Shown: positions 1-5,499 of the stretch, piece by piece
Layout of the letters: the number at the start of each line of letters is the position of its first letter
Position numbering within the stretch: the first letter of the stretch is position 1
Notes under the pieces: model-generated
Told to the model about the DNA's origin: nothing
Seen by the model: the letters and a program-made list of their open reading frames with translations, nothing else
The model's database searches: none
Position numbers and translations under genes: made by a program
Origin: Deltaproteobacteria bacterium
Lineage (GTDB): Bacteria; Desulfobacterota; Dissulfuribacteria; Dissulfuribacterales; QOAL01
Assembly: GCA_015486425.1 (NCBI GenBank)
Contig: WFRQ01000175.1
Location: 1 to 6,797, forward strand
Reading direction: 5' to 3'
Length of the DNA stretch: 6,797 nt

Positions 1-1035
1 GATAATACCGTAGGGACGCAGATCAAAATGATTGCGGATCAGCTCCACTATCTTCTCATCTGAAACCCTGCCTGTACCAAATGTCTCAACAGAAATGGAT
101 GTGGGCTCTGCCACACCGATGGCATAGGAGACCTGTATCTCGCAACGGTCCGCAAGGCCCGCGGCTACAATATTTTTGGCCACGTACCGGCCTGCATAGG
201 CTGCGGAACGATCCACCTTGGACGGGTCTTTGCCGGAAAACGCGCCGCCGCCATGACGGGCCGCACCGCCGTATGTATCCACTATAATCTTTCTGCCTGT
301 TACTCCGCAGTCGCCGACAGGGCCGCCGATAACAAAACTGCCTGTGGGGTTAATGTGATACTTGGTGTCCTTGTGGAGCCACTTTTCCGGGAGTACGGGT
401 TTGATAATATTTTCCATCACAGCGTCCCTGAGCTTGTCGTACTCAATATCCGGATCGTGCTGCGTTGACAGTACCACCGCATCTATGGCCACTACCTGTC
501 CATCTTCATAACGCAGTGTAACCTGGCTCTTGGCATCAGGACGCAGCCAGGACAGCACATTGCTTCGCCGCATTTCGCTCTGTCTCTGTACAAGCAGGTG
601 CGCATATTTAATGGCCGCCGGCATTAAGACATCTGTCTCATTTGTGGCATAGCCAAACATCATGCCCTGGTCTCCTGCCCCCTGCTCCTCTCGTACAATA
701 CGATCAACACCCTGGGCGATATCACTGGACTGTTTGCCGATAAGGGACATGATGGCACATGTTGAACCGTCAAAACCTACCCTGGAGCTGGTATAGCCGA
801 TGTCACAAATCACTTCCCGGACGAGCTGATCAAGGTCAACCCATGCCTCAGTAGTAATTTCACCGGCCACTATTGCCACGCCTGTCTTGATAAGGGTCTC
901 ACAGGCTACACGGGCATTTTCCGGATGAGGGTCCTTGGTCAATATGGCATCGAGAACAGCATCAGAAATCTGGTCTGCCATCTTATCTGGATGTCCCTCG
1001 GAAACTGATTCAGAGGTAAAGAGATAGCTGGACAT
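1..1035 (-). CDS. metK: S-adenosylmethionine synthetase (methionine adenosyltransferase), C-terminus cut by window edge
   Basis: Cytosolic enzyme that makes S-adenosylmethionine from methionine and ATP, releasing phosphate and pyrophosphate. I read 345 residues to the left edge without a stop; the family is usually 380-400 residues, so about 40 are missing. Visible motifs are GHPDK at residues 14-18 (N-terminal ATP-binding signature), GAGDQG at 119-124, and the glycine-rich loop GGGAFSGKD at 262-270. The last visible residues, HFDLRPYGII, match the start of the usual C-terminal segment. The ATG at 1035 is set by the family N-terminus (MSSYLFTSESVSEGHPDK) and by an AGGAGGA ribosome site at 1047-1053, 11 nt upstream. 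A possible -10 (TATAAG) lies inside the leader hairpin at 1058-1077. A mobile repeat sits 59 bp upstream of the start. Identification is secure from the motifs. Confidence 0.97.
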   Translation of the reverse strand, partial: MSSYLFTSESVSEGHPDKMADQISDAVLDAILTKDPHPENARVACETLIKTGVAIVAGEITTEAWVDLDQLVREVICDIGYTSSRVGFDGSTCAIMSLIGKQSSDIAQGVDRIVREEQGAGDQGMMFGYATNETDVLMPAAIKYAHLLVQRQSEMRRSNVLSWLRPDAKSQVTLRYEDGQVVAIDAVVLSTQHDPDIEYDKLRDAVMENIIKPVLPEKWLHKDTKYHINPTGSFVIGGPVGDCGVTGRKIIVDTYGGAARHGGGAFSGKDPSKVDRSAAYAGRYVAKNIVAAGLADRCEIQVSYAIGVAEPTSISVETFGTGRVSDEKIVELIRNHFDLRPYGII

Positions 1036-1057
1036 AATAGGGTAATTCCTCCTGAAA

Positions 1058-1077
1058 AACCTGCCTTATAGCAGGTT
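1058..1077 (-). promoter_or_regulatory. Leader hairpin upstream of metK
   Basis: A perfect 7-bp inverted repeat (AACCTGC, 6-nt loop, GCAGGTT) is followed on the minus strand by a run of five T, two of them within the arm, and then by the metK ribosome site. It has the outline of a small intrinsic terminator or attenuator for transcripts entering from upstream. Its loop, TATAAG, could instead be the metK -10 box, in which case the palindrome might be an operator. The sequence alone does not separate these readings. I see no recognisable SAM riboswitch. Confidence 0.45.
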
Positions 1078-1085
1078 GAATTTTA

Positions 1086-1286
1086 AACATAAGGTATCTG
1101 CCCATGGGGTACCGCATCTGCTGCGTTGTCGGGGACTCGAAGTACGGAAAGTACGCCTTCGCCCCCTCCGCCTTGCATCTGCAGCACCCCCTGAGCAGAT
1201 ACGTGTCAATAAAAAATTGTTGTGTGAAAAGCGACTTTCCGTTATGGGCATTCATCCTGGAGTGGGGTGAGTAATTACAACATAAG
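1086..1286 (-). mobile_element. MITE-like repeat copy A (element 1094-1278) with 8-bp target-site duplications
   Basis: The element proper is 1094-1278 (185 bp), bracketed by the perfect direct repeat AACATAAG at 1086-1093 and 1279-1286. Its ends are imperfect inverted repeats, GTATCTGCCCA and, on the other strand, GTAATTACTCA. It contains the 109-bp palindromic core (1094-1202) shared with copies B and C; I count 103 of 109 identical bases with C and 97 of 109 with B. The second shared module (1226-1240) is a 6-bp hairpin, read on the minus strand as GGAAAG, TCG, CTTTTC. There is no coding capacity. The strand given matches the orientation called plus in B and C. The left duplication overlaps the possible metK -35 region. 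Confidence 0.85.
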
Positions 1287-1605
<319 letters not shown>

Positions 1606-1650
1606 GCAGCATACTGAAAAATCTTAAATCTATTAATTTTACCGTGCAGC

Positions 1651-1710
1651 GTACAGGGCTTTCGCCTGTACTTTTCATACCCGGTATATCTGCACCGAAT
1701 GGACGGTGCA
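1651..1710. repeat. Two small perfect hairpins in the spacer between the serine tRNAs
   Basis: Two inverted repeats with 7-bp arms lie 19 bp apart: GTACAGG with a 7-nt loop and CCTGTAC (1651-1671), and TGCACCG with a 6-nt loop and CGGTGCA (1691-1710). If the two tRNAs are co-transcribed, these would be folded spacer RNA, perhaps affecting processing or partial termination. The first is followed on the plus strand by TTTT only. No function is assigned. Confidence 0.5.
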
Positions 1711-1794
1711 TGACGAAAATCTGGTCACAAACGCCATGCTGTCTGCAAAACCCTTCCTGATACCCGCATGTCCACAAAAGCAGACTATAAAAAC

Positions 1795-1880
1795 TGGCGG
1801 AGGGAGTAGGATTCGAACCCACGGAGCTTTCGCTCAACGGTTTTCAAGACCGCCGCCTTCAACCACTCGGCCATCCCTCC
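1795..1880 (-). tRNA. tRNA-Ser (anticodon UGA)
   Basis: Reads UCA and, by wobble, other UCN codons. On the minus strand the acceptor stem is GGAGGGA paired with UCCCUCC, followed by discriminator G and an encoded CCA at 1795-1797. The anticodon loop is CUUGAAA on a 5-bp stem (GCGGU, ACCGU). The long variable arm (GAGC, GAAA, GCUC) identifies a class II serine tRNA. The T stem contains one G-U pair. A T-run follows the CCA end on the minus strand. A promoter-like pair of boxes lies upstream at 1945-1975, giving a leader of about 60 nt. Confidence 0.96.
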
Positions 1881-1944
1881 GCGGAAAAATCAGGCGCAAG
1901 ACCCGAAAAAGCGTGTTTTCAGCACAGTGGCGCTTGAAGCAGTC

Positions 1945-1975
1945 ATTATATAGCAATGGAGCCTGAGAATTGCAA
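1945..1975 (-). promoter_or_regulatory. Sigma70-type promoter for the serine tRNA genes
   Basis: On the minus strand TTGCAA (1970-1975) is followed by TATATAAT (1945-1952). Taking TATATA as the -10 gives a 17-bp spacer; taking the consensus TATAAT gives 19. Transcription would begin near 1938 and run into tRNA-Ser(UGA) at 1880. The match and placement are good, but the call rests on consensus alone. Confidence 0.6.
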
Positions 1976-2036
1976 CATGAAATTTTCAGCTCACACCTTG
2001 TATTGAGTATTTGTGGGATTTAGTGCAAATCTGCGA

Positions 2037-2072
2037 GTATCTGCAGCACCCCTAAGCAGATACGTGCCAAGC
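2037..2072 (-). repeat. 27-bp deletion remnant of the MITE-like repeat
   Basis: The 27 bp at 2037-2063 (GTATCTGC and GCAGATAC flanking 11 bp) match the left arm of the 109-bp core read on the minus strand. The following nine bases also match the outer flank of copies A and C (GGCACG here, GACACG there). The core carries GCAGAT directly repeated near each end. A deletion between those two would leave a 28-bp piece differing from this one by one missing G and one C-to-T change. No target-site duplication is visible around it. Confidence 0.7.
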
Positions 2073-2108
2073 AAAAAAAGTAACAAGACATATCTTCACT
2101 CTTTGTAC

Positions 2109-2292
2109 ACTTTTCTGTAACTGCTCACCCCCCCTCACGGAAAGTCGCTTTTCACACAACCATTTTTTTTGATAAGTATCTGCTCACAGGGTACTGCAGA
2201 TGCAAGGCGGAGGGGGCGAAGGCGTACTCCCTGTACTTCGAGTCCCCGACAACGAAGCAGATGCGGTGCCCTGTGAACAGATACACTTTTCT
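2109..2292 (+). mobile_element. MITE-like repeat copy B (element 2117-2284) with 8-bp target-site duplications
   Basis: The element, 2117-2284 (168 bp), is bracketed by the perfect direct repeat ACTTTTCT at 2109-2116 and 2285-2292. Its ends are GTAACTGCTCA at the left and, read inward from the right, GTATCTGTTCA (9 of 11 matching). The 109-bp core is 2176-2284 and the small GGAAAG/CTTTTC hairpin is 2139-2153. About 16 bp between the left end and that hairpin, present in A and C, are missing here. The right duplication ends at the first base of the proposed dgt -35 box, so the insertion left that promoter intact. No protein is encoded. Confidence 0.87.
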
Positions 2293-2320
2293 TGCCTATT
2301 TATGCTGTTGCATGTATAAG
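2292..2320 (+). promoter_or_regulatory. Sigma70-type promoter for dgt
   Basis: TTGCCT (2292-2297), a spacer of exactly 17 bp, and TATAAG (2315-2320). Transcription would start near 2326-2328, one to three bases before the first ATG at 2329. That implies either a leaderless message or a true start further in (see the 2367-2382 entry). Confidence 0.5.
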
Positions 2321-2328
2321 TTTTATGC

Positions 2329-3441
2329 ATGTATGCAGGCAACTCTTCAAAAATAGAAAACAAAATAGAGGCTTGTACCATAAGAGAAGAAATACAGGAA
2401 CGGGAAAGGACCTCTCTGCGCCCGGAGGCATGTCTGAGTTCTGAGACACGCGGCAGAAAACATCCCATAGTGCCATGCAGCATACGCACTCCCTTTCAGA
2501 GGGACAGGGACAGGATAGTCTATTCAAAATCCTTCAGAAGGCTCAAACACAAGACCCAGGTCTTTCTCTCTCCCATGGGTGACCACTATCGGACCAGGCT
2601 CACCCATACCCTTGAAGTGGCCGAAATAGCAAGGACAATCGCCAGGGCTCTCAGGCTGAACGAGGACCTTACCGAGGCAGTTGCCATGGGACACGATCTG
2701 GGCCATACACCCTTTGGCCATGCAGGTGAGACCATTCTCAATGAAATAGTGCCTGGCGGCTTTTCACACTGCCGCCAGAGCCTGCGTGTGGTGGACCTGC
2801 TTGAAAACGCAGGCAAGGGTCTGAACCTGACATGGGAGGTGAGGGACGGAATTCTCAAACACTCAAAGGGTTTTGGCGACATAATCCCAAAGACACCGGG
2901 CCAGAGTGCCAGCACCCTTGAGGGAAAGATAGTCAGGATTGCTGATGTCATAGCGTATCTGAGTCACGACCTTGACGATGCCATCCGAAGCAAGGTCATT
3001 TCGCGCTCTGACGTGCCTGTTGAGTGCACAAGAGTGCTGGGAGACACACATGGCAGCCGCATCTCCCACATGATAAAGGATGTCATAACCTTCAGCACAC
3101 AGAAACAGCATAAATCAGGACTTAACCTTGATATCAGCCCGCGCATGCTTGACACCATGATGCAGCTTCGAAAATTCCTCTACGACAACGTTTACAGGGC
3201 ACCACAGGTCCACAAGGAGTTTGAAAAGGCGCGGAAGATACTCTATGACCTCTACATGTACTTCATAAAGGATGCAGACGCCTTTGCAAGGGAAAAGGCC
3301 ATGCTCTTTGAAGAAAAAATAAAACTCAGGGAAAAGGACACGCCATACGAAAGAATGGTCTGTGATTTTATAGCAGGAATGACGGACCGCTACGCCCTGA
3401 ACCTCTACACCAAGATTTTCATGCCCTCCTCACTGGTTTAA
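2329..3441 (+). CDS. dgt: Deoxyguanosinetriphosphate triphosphohydrolase-like protein (HD superfamily dNTPase)
   Basis: Hydrolyses dNTPs to deoxynucleosides and triphosphate, helping to set dNTP pools; cytosolic. The 370 residues carry the family core: RTPFQRDRDRIVYSKSFRRLKHKTQVF (53-79, in two blocks), GDHYRTRLTHTLEVAEIART around 84-103, and the metal-binding HD set His93, His122-Asp123 (MGHDLGHTPFGHAGE) and Asp214 (YLSHDLDD). Length fits the dGTPase-like subgroup. Family members usually begin close to the IREEIQERE segment, which starts here at residue 18, so the first 17 residues are unusual. The ATG at 2329 is the only standard in-frame start; a stop lies at 2317-2319 and no good ribosome site precedes it. 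Copy B of the mobile repeat ends 44 bp upstream. A weak terminator follows. The substrate could be dNTPs other than dGTP. Confidence 0.93.
   Translation: MYAGNSSKIENKIEACTIREEIQERERTSLRPEACLSSETRGRKHPIVPCSIRTPFQRDRDRIVYSKSFRRLKHKTQVFLSPMGDHYRTRLTHTLEVAEIARTIARALRLNEDLTEAVAMGHDLGHTPFGHAGETILNEIVPGGFSHCRQSLRVVDLLENAGKGLNLTWEVRDGILKHSKGFGDIIPKTPGQSASTLEGKIVRIADVIAYLSHDLDDAIRSKVISRSDVPVECTRVLGDTHGSRISHMIKDVITFSTQKQHKSGLNLDISPRMLDTMMQLRKFLYDNVYRAPQVHKEFEKARKILYDLYMYFIKDADAFAREKAMLFEEKIKLREKDTPYERMVCDFIAGMTDRYALNLYTKIFMPSSLV
2367..2382 (+). promoter_or_regulatory. Ribosome-site-like AGAGG eight bases before an in-frame ATA codon in dgt
   Basis: AGAGG at 2367-2371 is followed after 8 nt by ATA at 2380-2382, in frame with dgt. 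Translation from there would begin (M)REEIQERE, close to the usual N-terminus of the family. ATA is a very rare initiation codon. The pattern could mean a non-standard start, an ATG lost by mutation or miscalled in the sequence, or chance. The conventional ATG at 2329 is kept as the annotated start. Confidence 0.3.
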
Positions 3442-3454
3442 ACCGGGAGCATTC
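3437..3454 (+). repeat. Left direct repeat flanking the accessory pocket
   Basis: TTTAAACCGGGAGCATTC, overlapping the dgt stop codon, recurs as TTTAACCCCGGGAGCATTC at 4427-4445, just beyond the SDR gene. The last 11 bases are identical. The two lie about 990 bp apart in the same orientation and bracket the intron fragment, the toxin-antitoxin pair and the attC-like site. An 11-base match alone is expected by chance in a window this size; the longer gapped match and the position make it notable. Confidence 0.4.
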
Positions 3455-3463
3455 CCTGTTTTT
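3445..3463 (+). terminator. Weak intrinsic terminator after dgt
   Basis: Four bases after the dgt stop codon, GGGA, a 4-nt loop and TCCC form a short stem, followed by TG and five T. The stem is only 4 bp, so efficiency is doubtful, but the placement immediately after the gene is right. Confidence 0.4.
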
Positions 3464-3580
3464 GTCCCTCCTTTTCTATTATCGCGAAGGTTGTTTGGCT
3501 TTTTGAGGCTTGTTCTGATTTCTGTTCGTGATATCTGGATCAAGGTACAAGGATACGCAAAGACTGAACCTGCTGCGACG

Positions 3581-3682
3581 TAGTGAACCGCCCCTTTTGC
3601 GCCTGCCTGCCGCAGGCAGGGCCCCGCACGCTGGGTGGTATGCAAAGGTCGGGGGGGAGGGAAACCCCGCCTTTACCCGATT
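3581..3682 (+). pseudogene. Probable 3'-end fragment (domains V-VI) of a group II intron
   Basis: The stretch resembles the 3' end of a class of bacterial group II introns that I recall as ending with GTGAACCGCC ... GGTGGTGTG, a GC-rich hairpin and ACCCGATT or ACTCGATT. Here ACCGCC (3587-3592) pairs with GGTGGT (3634-3639) as a domain V base. The next hairpin is AAAGG, one extra T, CGGGG, loop, CCCCG, CCTTT (3644-3674), resembling domain VI. It ends ACCCGATT (3675-3682). No reverse transcriptase and no intron 5' end are present, so this is a truncated relic. Where the domain V tip should be there is a perfect palindrome (3602-3620). The fragment stops seven bases from the toxin stop codon. 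The identification is from memory of the family pattern. Confidence 0.45.
3602..3620. repeat. Perfect 19-bp palindrome within the intron fragment
   Basis: CCTGCCTGC, one C, then GCAGGCAGG: arms of 9 bp around a single central base. It lies where the short terminal loop of intron domain V would be, suggesting insertion of a small palindromic element there. Similar GCCTGCC/GGCAGGC palindromes are common dispersed repeats in bacteria. Confidence 0.8.
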
Positions 3683-3688
3683 ATGCCT

Positions 3689-3985
3689 TTATTGTTTGAT
3701 ATATTTGTCAATCTTCAGTGAGCCGTGGAAGACACCAAGAATTTCTACAACATTGTACTTGATTATATAGGCAATCCTGTAATGCCCATAGAGAAGTATC
3801 CTAATTTCTCCATCTGGTTCATCTCGGTATTTGTAGCCAATCTTGGGGAATCTTTTAAGAATTTGTGCTTTTTCATATATTCCCTCCACGACGTTTTGAG
3901 CAGCTACCGGGTTATCTTCTGATATGTAATCATAAATATCTTGAAGCCACCTTACAGATTCTTCTGTCCATCTTATTTCTGCCAT
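3689..3985 (-). CDS. ParE/RelE-superfamily type II toxin
   Basis: A 98-residue basic protein with the usual ParE/RelE outline. It has an N-terminal strand (EIRWTEES), a helix with W13 and the DIYDYISEDNPVAA segment (16-29), a second helix ending LKRFPKIG (43-50), then strands around EIRILLYGHYRIAYII (60-75) and a C-terminal GVFHG (84-88). ParE members poison DNA gyrase and RelE members cleave mRNA on the ribosome; the sequence does not decide which. Arg62, Tyr69-Arg70 and His87 are in the conserved strands. The start at 3985 overlaps the end of the antitoxin gene by 13 nt, so the two are translationally coupled. Composition is more AT-rich than the neighbouring dgt and SDR genes, consistent with transfer. 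No defect is visible. Confidence 0.87.
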   Translation of the reverse strand: MAEIRWTEESVRWLQDIYDYISEDNPVAAQNVVEGIYEKAQILKRFPKIGYKYRDEPDGEIRILLYGHYRIAYIIKYNVVEILGVFHGSLKIDKYIKQ

Positions 3986-4158
3986 GCGCCTATCCTGCGC
4001 TTCATTTCTTCGTTTGAAATAGTTTTTCCTTCTCTTGAGTCCTTTAGCCCACGAGCAATCGTTTGCTCAAAGGCTAACTCCCTAAGAATTTCCTCATAAG
4101 TCGCATCTTCAGGCTGACTCTTGATCACTTCAGACATTCTTTCTTTAACAGCAGACAT
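3973..4158 (-). CDS. Antitoxin of the ParE-type toxin-antitoxin pair
   Basis: A 61-residue protein directly upstream of and overlapping the toxin. The first half is helical (MSAVKERMSEVIKSQPEDAT). Then comes YEEILRELAFEQTIARGLKDSREGKTISNEEMKRRI, with the G-x-x-D-x-x-x-G-x-x-x-x-x-E-E pattern and IGAWQK tail typical of small antitoxins paired with ParE/RelE toxins. The C-terminal part would wrap the toxin, and the complex usually represses its own promoter. The start at 4158 follows a GAGGTG ribosome site about 5 nt upstream. I do not see a clear ribbon-helix-helix or Phd fold, so the antitoxin family is left open; the role follows from size, pattern and overlap. Confidence 0.8.
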   Translation of the reverse strand: MSAVKERMSEVIKSQPEDATYEEILRELAFEQTIARGLKDSREGKTISNEEMKRRIGAWQK

Positions 4159-4203
4159 ATTTCACCTCTTTATCATTCTGGCATATCGGCGCGTGCGAGC
4201 ATA

Positions 4204-4290
4204 GCTCAACTCTGCTCCGATAAGACAAACCGCGGTATGTTCTATTGTTTAAGCTCACCTGCCGCGTTGGAGTGCAGCGCTTTGTTGGAC
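4204..4290 (-). repeat. attC-like (integron cassette recombination site-like) palindrome upstream of the antitoxin
   Basis: On the minus strand the ends are GTCCAAC (4284-4290) and GTTGAGC (4204-4210), fitting the attC consensus pair RYYYAAC and GTTRRRY. Inside these, CTGCACTCC (4269-4277) pairs with GGAGCAG (4211-4217 region) leaving two unpaired bases on the R''-side arm, like the extrahelical bases of attC sites. Further in, AACGCGG (4262-4268) pairs with CCGCGGTT (4228-4235) with one bulge. The 87-bp length is within the attC range. The outer 7-mers pair at only 5 of 7 positions, and no integrase or second site was found. Confidence 0.35.
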
Positions 4291-4426
4291 GAAACTGCTA
4301 TCGCGGCAGGCATTCCAGCCCTTTCCTGTTTTTGCATAATAGGCTGATTCCATTTCTTTTTTGTAATGAAAAGGTAACTTCATCAATAAGTCCGTGCAAA
4401 TTCACCTGCAAACGGGGATAGCTCCC
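4291..4426. other. Intergenic stretch without recognised feature
   Basis: Between the attC-like palindrome and the right direct repeat I find no credible coding region, RNA gene or strong promoter. The stretch is moderately AT-rich and could carry the end of the SDR transcript. Confidence 0.5.
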
Positions 4427-4445
4427 TTTAACCCCGGGAGCATTC
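4421..4445 (-). repeat. Right direct repeat and hairpin downstream of the SDR gene
   Basis: TTTAACCCCGGGAGCATTC (4427-4445) matches the repeat at the dgt stop codon. Overlapping it, GCTCCC (4421-4426) and GGGAGC (4436-4441) form a perfect 6-bp inverted repeat about 34 nt beyond the SDR stop. No T-run follows on the minus strand, so it is a poor intrinsic terminator, but it is the only stem found there. Confidence 0.4.
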
Positions 4446-4474
4446 ATGCAGTAGACAGCGGCACAGCCAGCCGG

Positions 4475-5401
4475 TTAACCAGCAGCACTTCCGAAAGTTG
4501 ACTCATCGGGGGCCACCACGCCCTCAGGCATGCTGCCCACCTTTTCGCCACCGAGGCAGTATCCGCCGTCAAGCCTCAGGACAGAACCTGTAAGAAAACC
4601 CGCCTCAAGGACAAGAAACCTGACAGCCGAGGCCGCCTCTTCCACCCTGCCGGTACGGCCCAGCAGTGTATGATCCAGGATATCTTCTCTCTCCTGTTCC
4701 GTAAGGACGCCCCAGCCCCTTGTCCCCGGGCCATGGCGCGTATCAAAAAAACCGAGCTGAACCTCATTTACACGCACCTCAGGTGCACCTTCCCTTGCCC
4801 ACTGTTCAGTCATAGAGGATACAGCCCTGTTGGCAAGGCTGTAGCAGTCATTGAAAACCAGGGATGCCGGGCCACTTCTTCCAACAACACCGGCAATGGA
4901 AGAGATATTTACCACTGAAGAGCCTAGCTGTTTCTTCAGAAAAGGCAGGGCCTGACGAAAGAGCTTCCACTTGGCAGTAACAGTTGTATTGAACTCAAGG
5001 TTCCACTGCTCCGGTACATATCTGCCGTGTACCGCAGGCCAGCCTCCCCGTTCAATATTGTTTATCAGTATATCTATCCTGCCAAATTGCTCCATGGCGG
5101 CCTCAACCACCTTCTGTGCTCCATCATCAGCAGTAAGGTCCACATTGACAGCCATAAAATCCGCAGGATAATGACGCATGGCCTGCTCCATGGCTGGCAG
5201 GCTCTCAAGCCAGTCATAGTATGTAAGGCAGCACCTTATGCCGCATGAGGCCAGAGTCTTTGCGATTTCAAGCCCTATTCCTCTGATGGCGCCGGTGACT
5301 ATGGCCACCCTGTACTCTCTGTCTCCACTGTCCGCAGAACTCATTTCTCTTGTATCCTGTGCCATTTTGTTTATATTGCAGTTGGAAATCAGATCCTGCA
5401 T
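4475..5401 (-). CDS. Divergent short-chain dehydrogenase/reductase (SDR) with altered active site
   Basis: Rossmann-fold oxidoreductase of the classical SDR type; substrate unknown. Visible are the dinucleotide-binding motif TGAIRGIG (36-43), the VDLT adenine-ring Asp (Asp88), Asn114-Asn115 in ILINN where NNAG is usual, the active-site Ser in NISSIAG (165-171), and LRLDGGY near the C-terminus. The catalytic YxxxK motif reads Tyr187-Ser-Leu-Ala-Asn191, with Asn for the lysine. The Ser-Tyr spacing is about 19 residues, against about 13 in FabG. A tail of about 28 residues follows the SDR core. The start is uncertain: Met1 (5401), Met13 (5365) and Met20 (5344) all precede the fold, and Met20 has AGGA about 10 nt upstream. 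Divergent from the YkgJ-type gene with a 98-bp gap. Confidence 0.88.
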   Translation of the reverse strand: MQDLISNCNINKMAQDTREMSSADSGDREYRVAIVTGAIRGIGLEIAKTLASCGIRCCLTYYDWLESLPAMEQAMRHYPADFMAVNVDLTADDGAQKVVEAAMEQFGRIDILINNIERGGWPAVHGRYVPEQWNLEFNTTVTAKWKLFRQALPFLKKQLGSSVVNISSIAGVVGRSGPASLVFNDCYSLANRAVSSMTEQWAREGAPEVRVNEVQLGFFDTRHGPGTRGWGVLTEQEREDILDHTLLGRTGRVEEAASAVRFLVLEAGFLTGSVLRLDGGYCLGGEKVGSMPEGVVAPDESTFGSAAG

Positions 5402-5499
5402 TGAGCGTTACAGAATATGGGAATTCCTCTTTCGCGGATACACAGCAAATCCCGCAATCGCTCAAATCAGTCAAATATAACCTATAAAGAAGGAAAACC

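Noticed and set aside
81..468. Plus-strand open frames of 68 and 71 codons
   Set aside because: They are antisense to metK, whose motifs leave no doubt about the coding strand.
1036..1093. A SAM-responsive riboswitch upstream of metK
   Set aside because: The leader is too short for a SAM-I fold and I see no SAM-II signature; only one simple 7-bp hairpin is present.
3528..3770. Plus-strand open frame of 80 codons between dgt and the toxin gene
   Set aside because: It spans the palindrome and intron-like hairpins and runs antisense into the toxin; composition is explained by RNA structure, not by coding.
5402..5499. Promoters for the divergent SDR and YkgJ-type genes
   Set aside because: TTGACT and TTGAGC occur on the SDR strand and TATAAC before the YkgJ-type gene, but none pairs with a convincing partner box at 16-18 bp.
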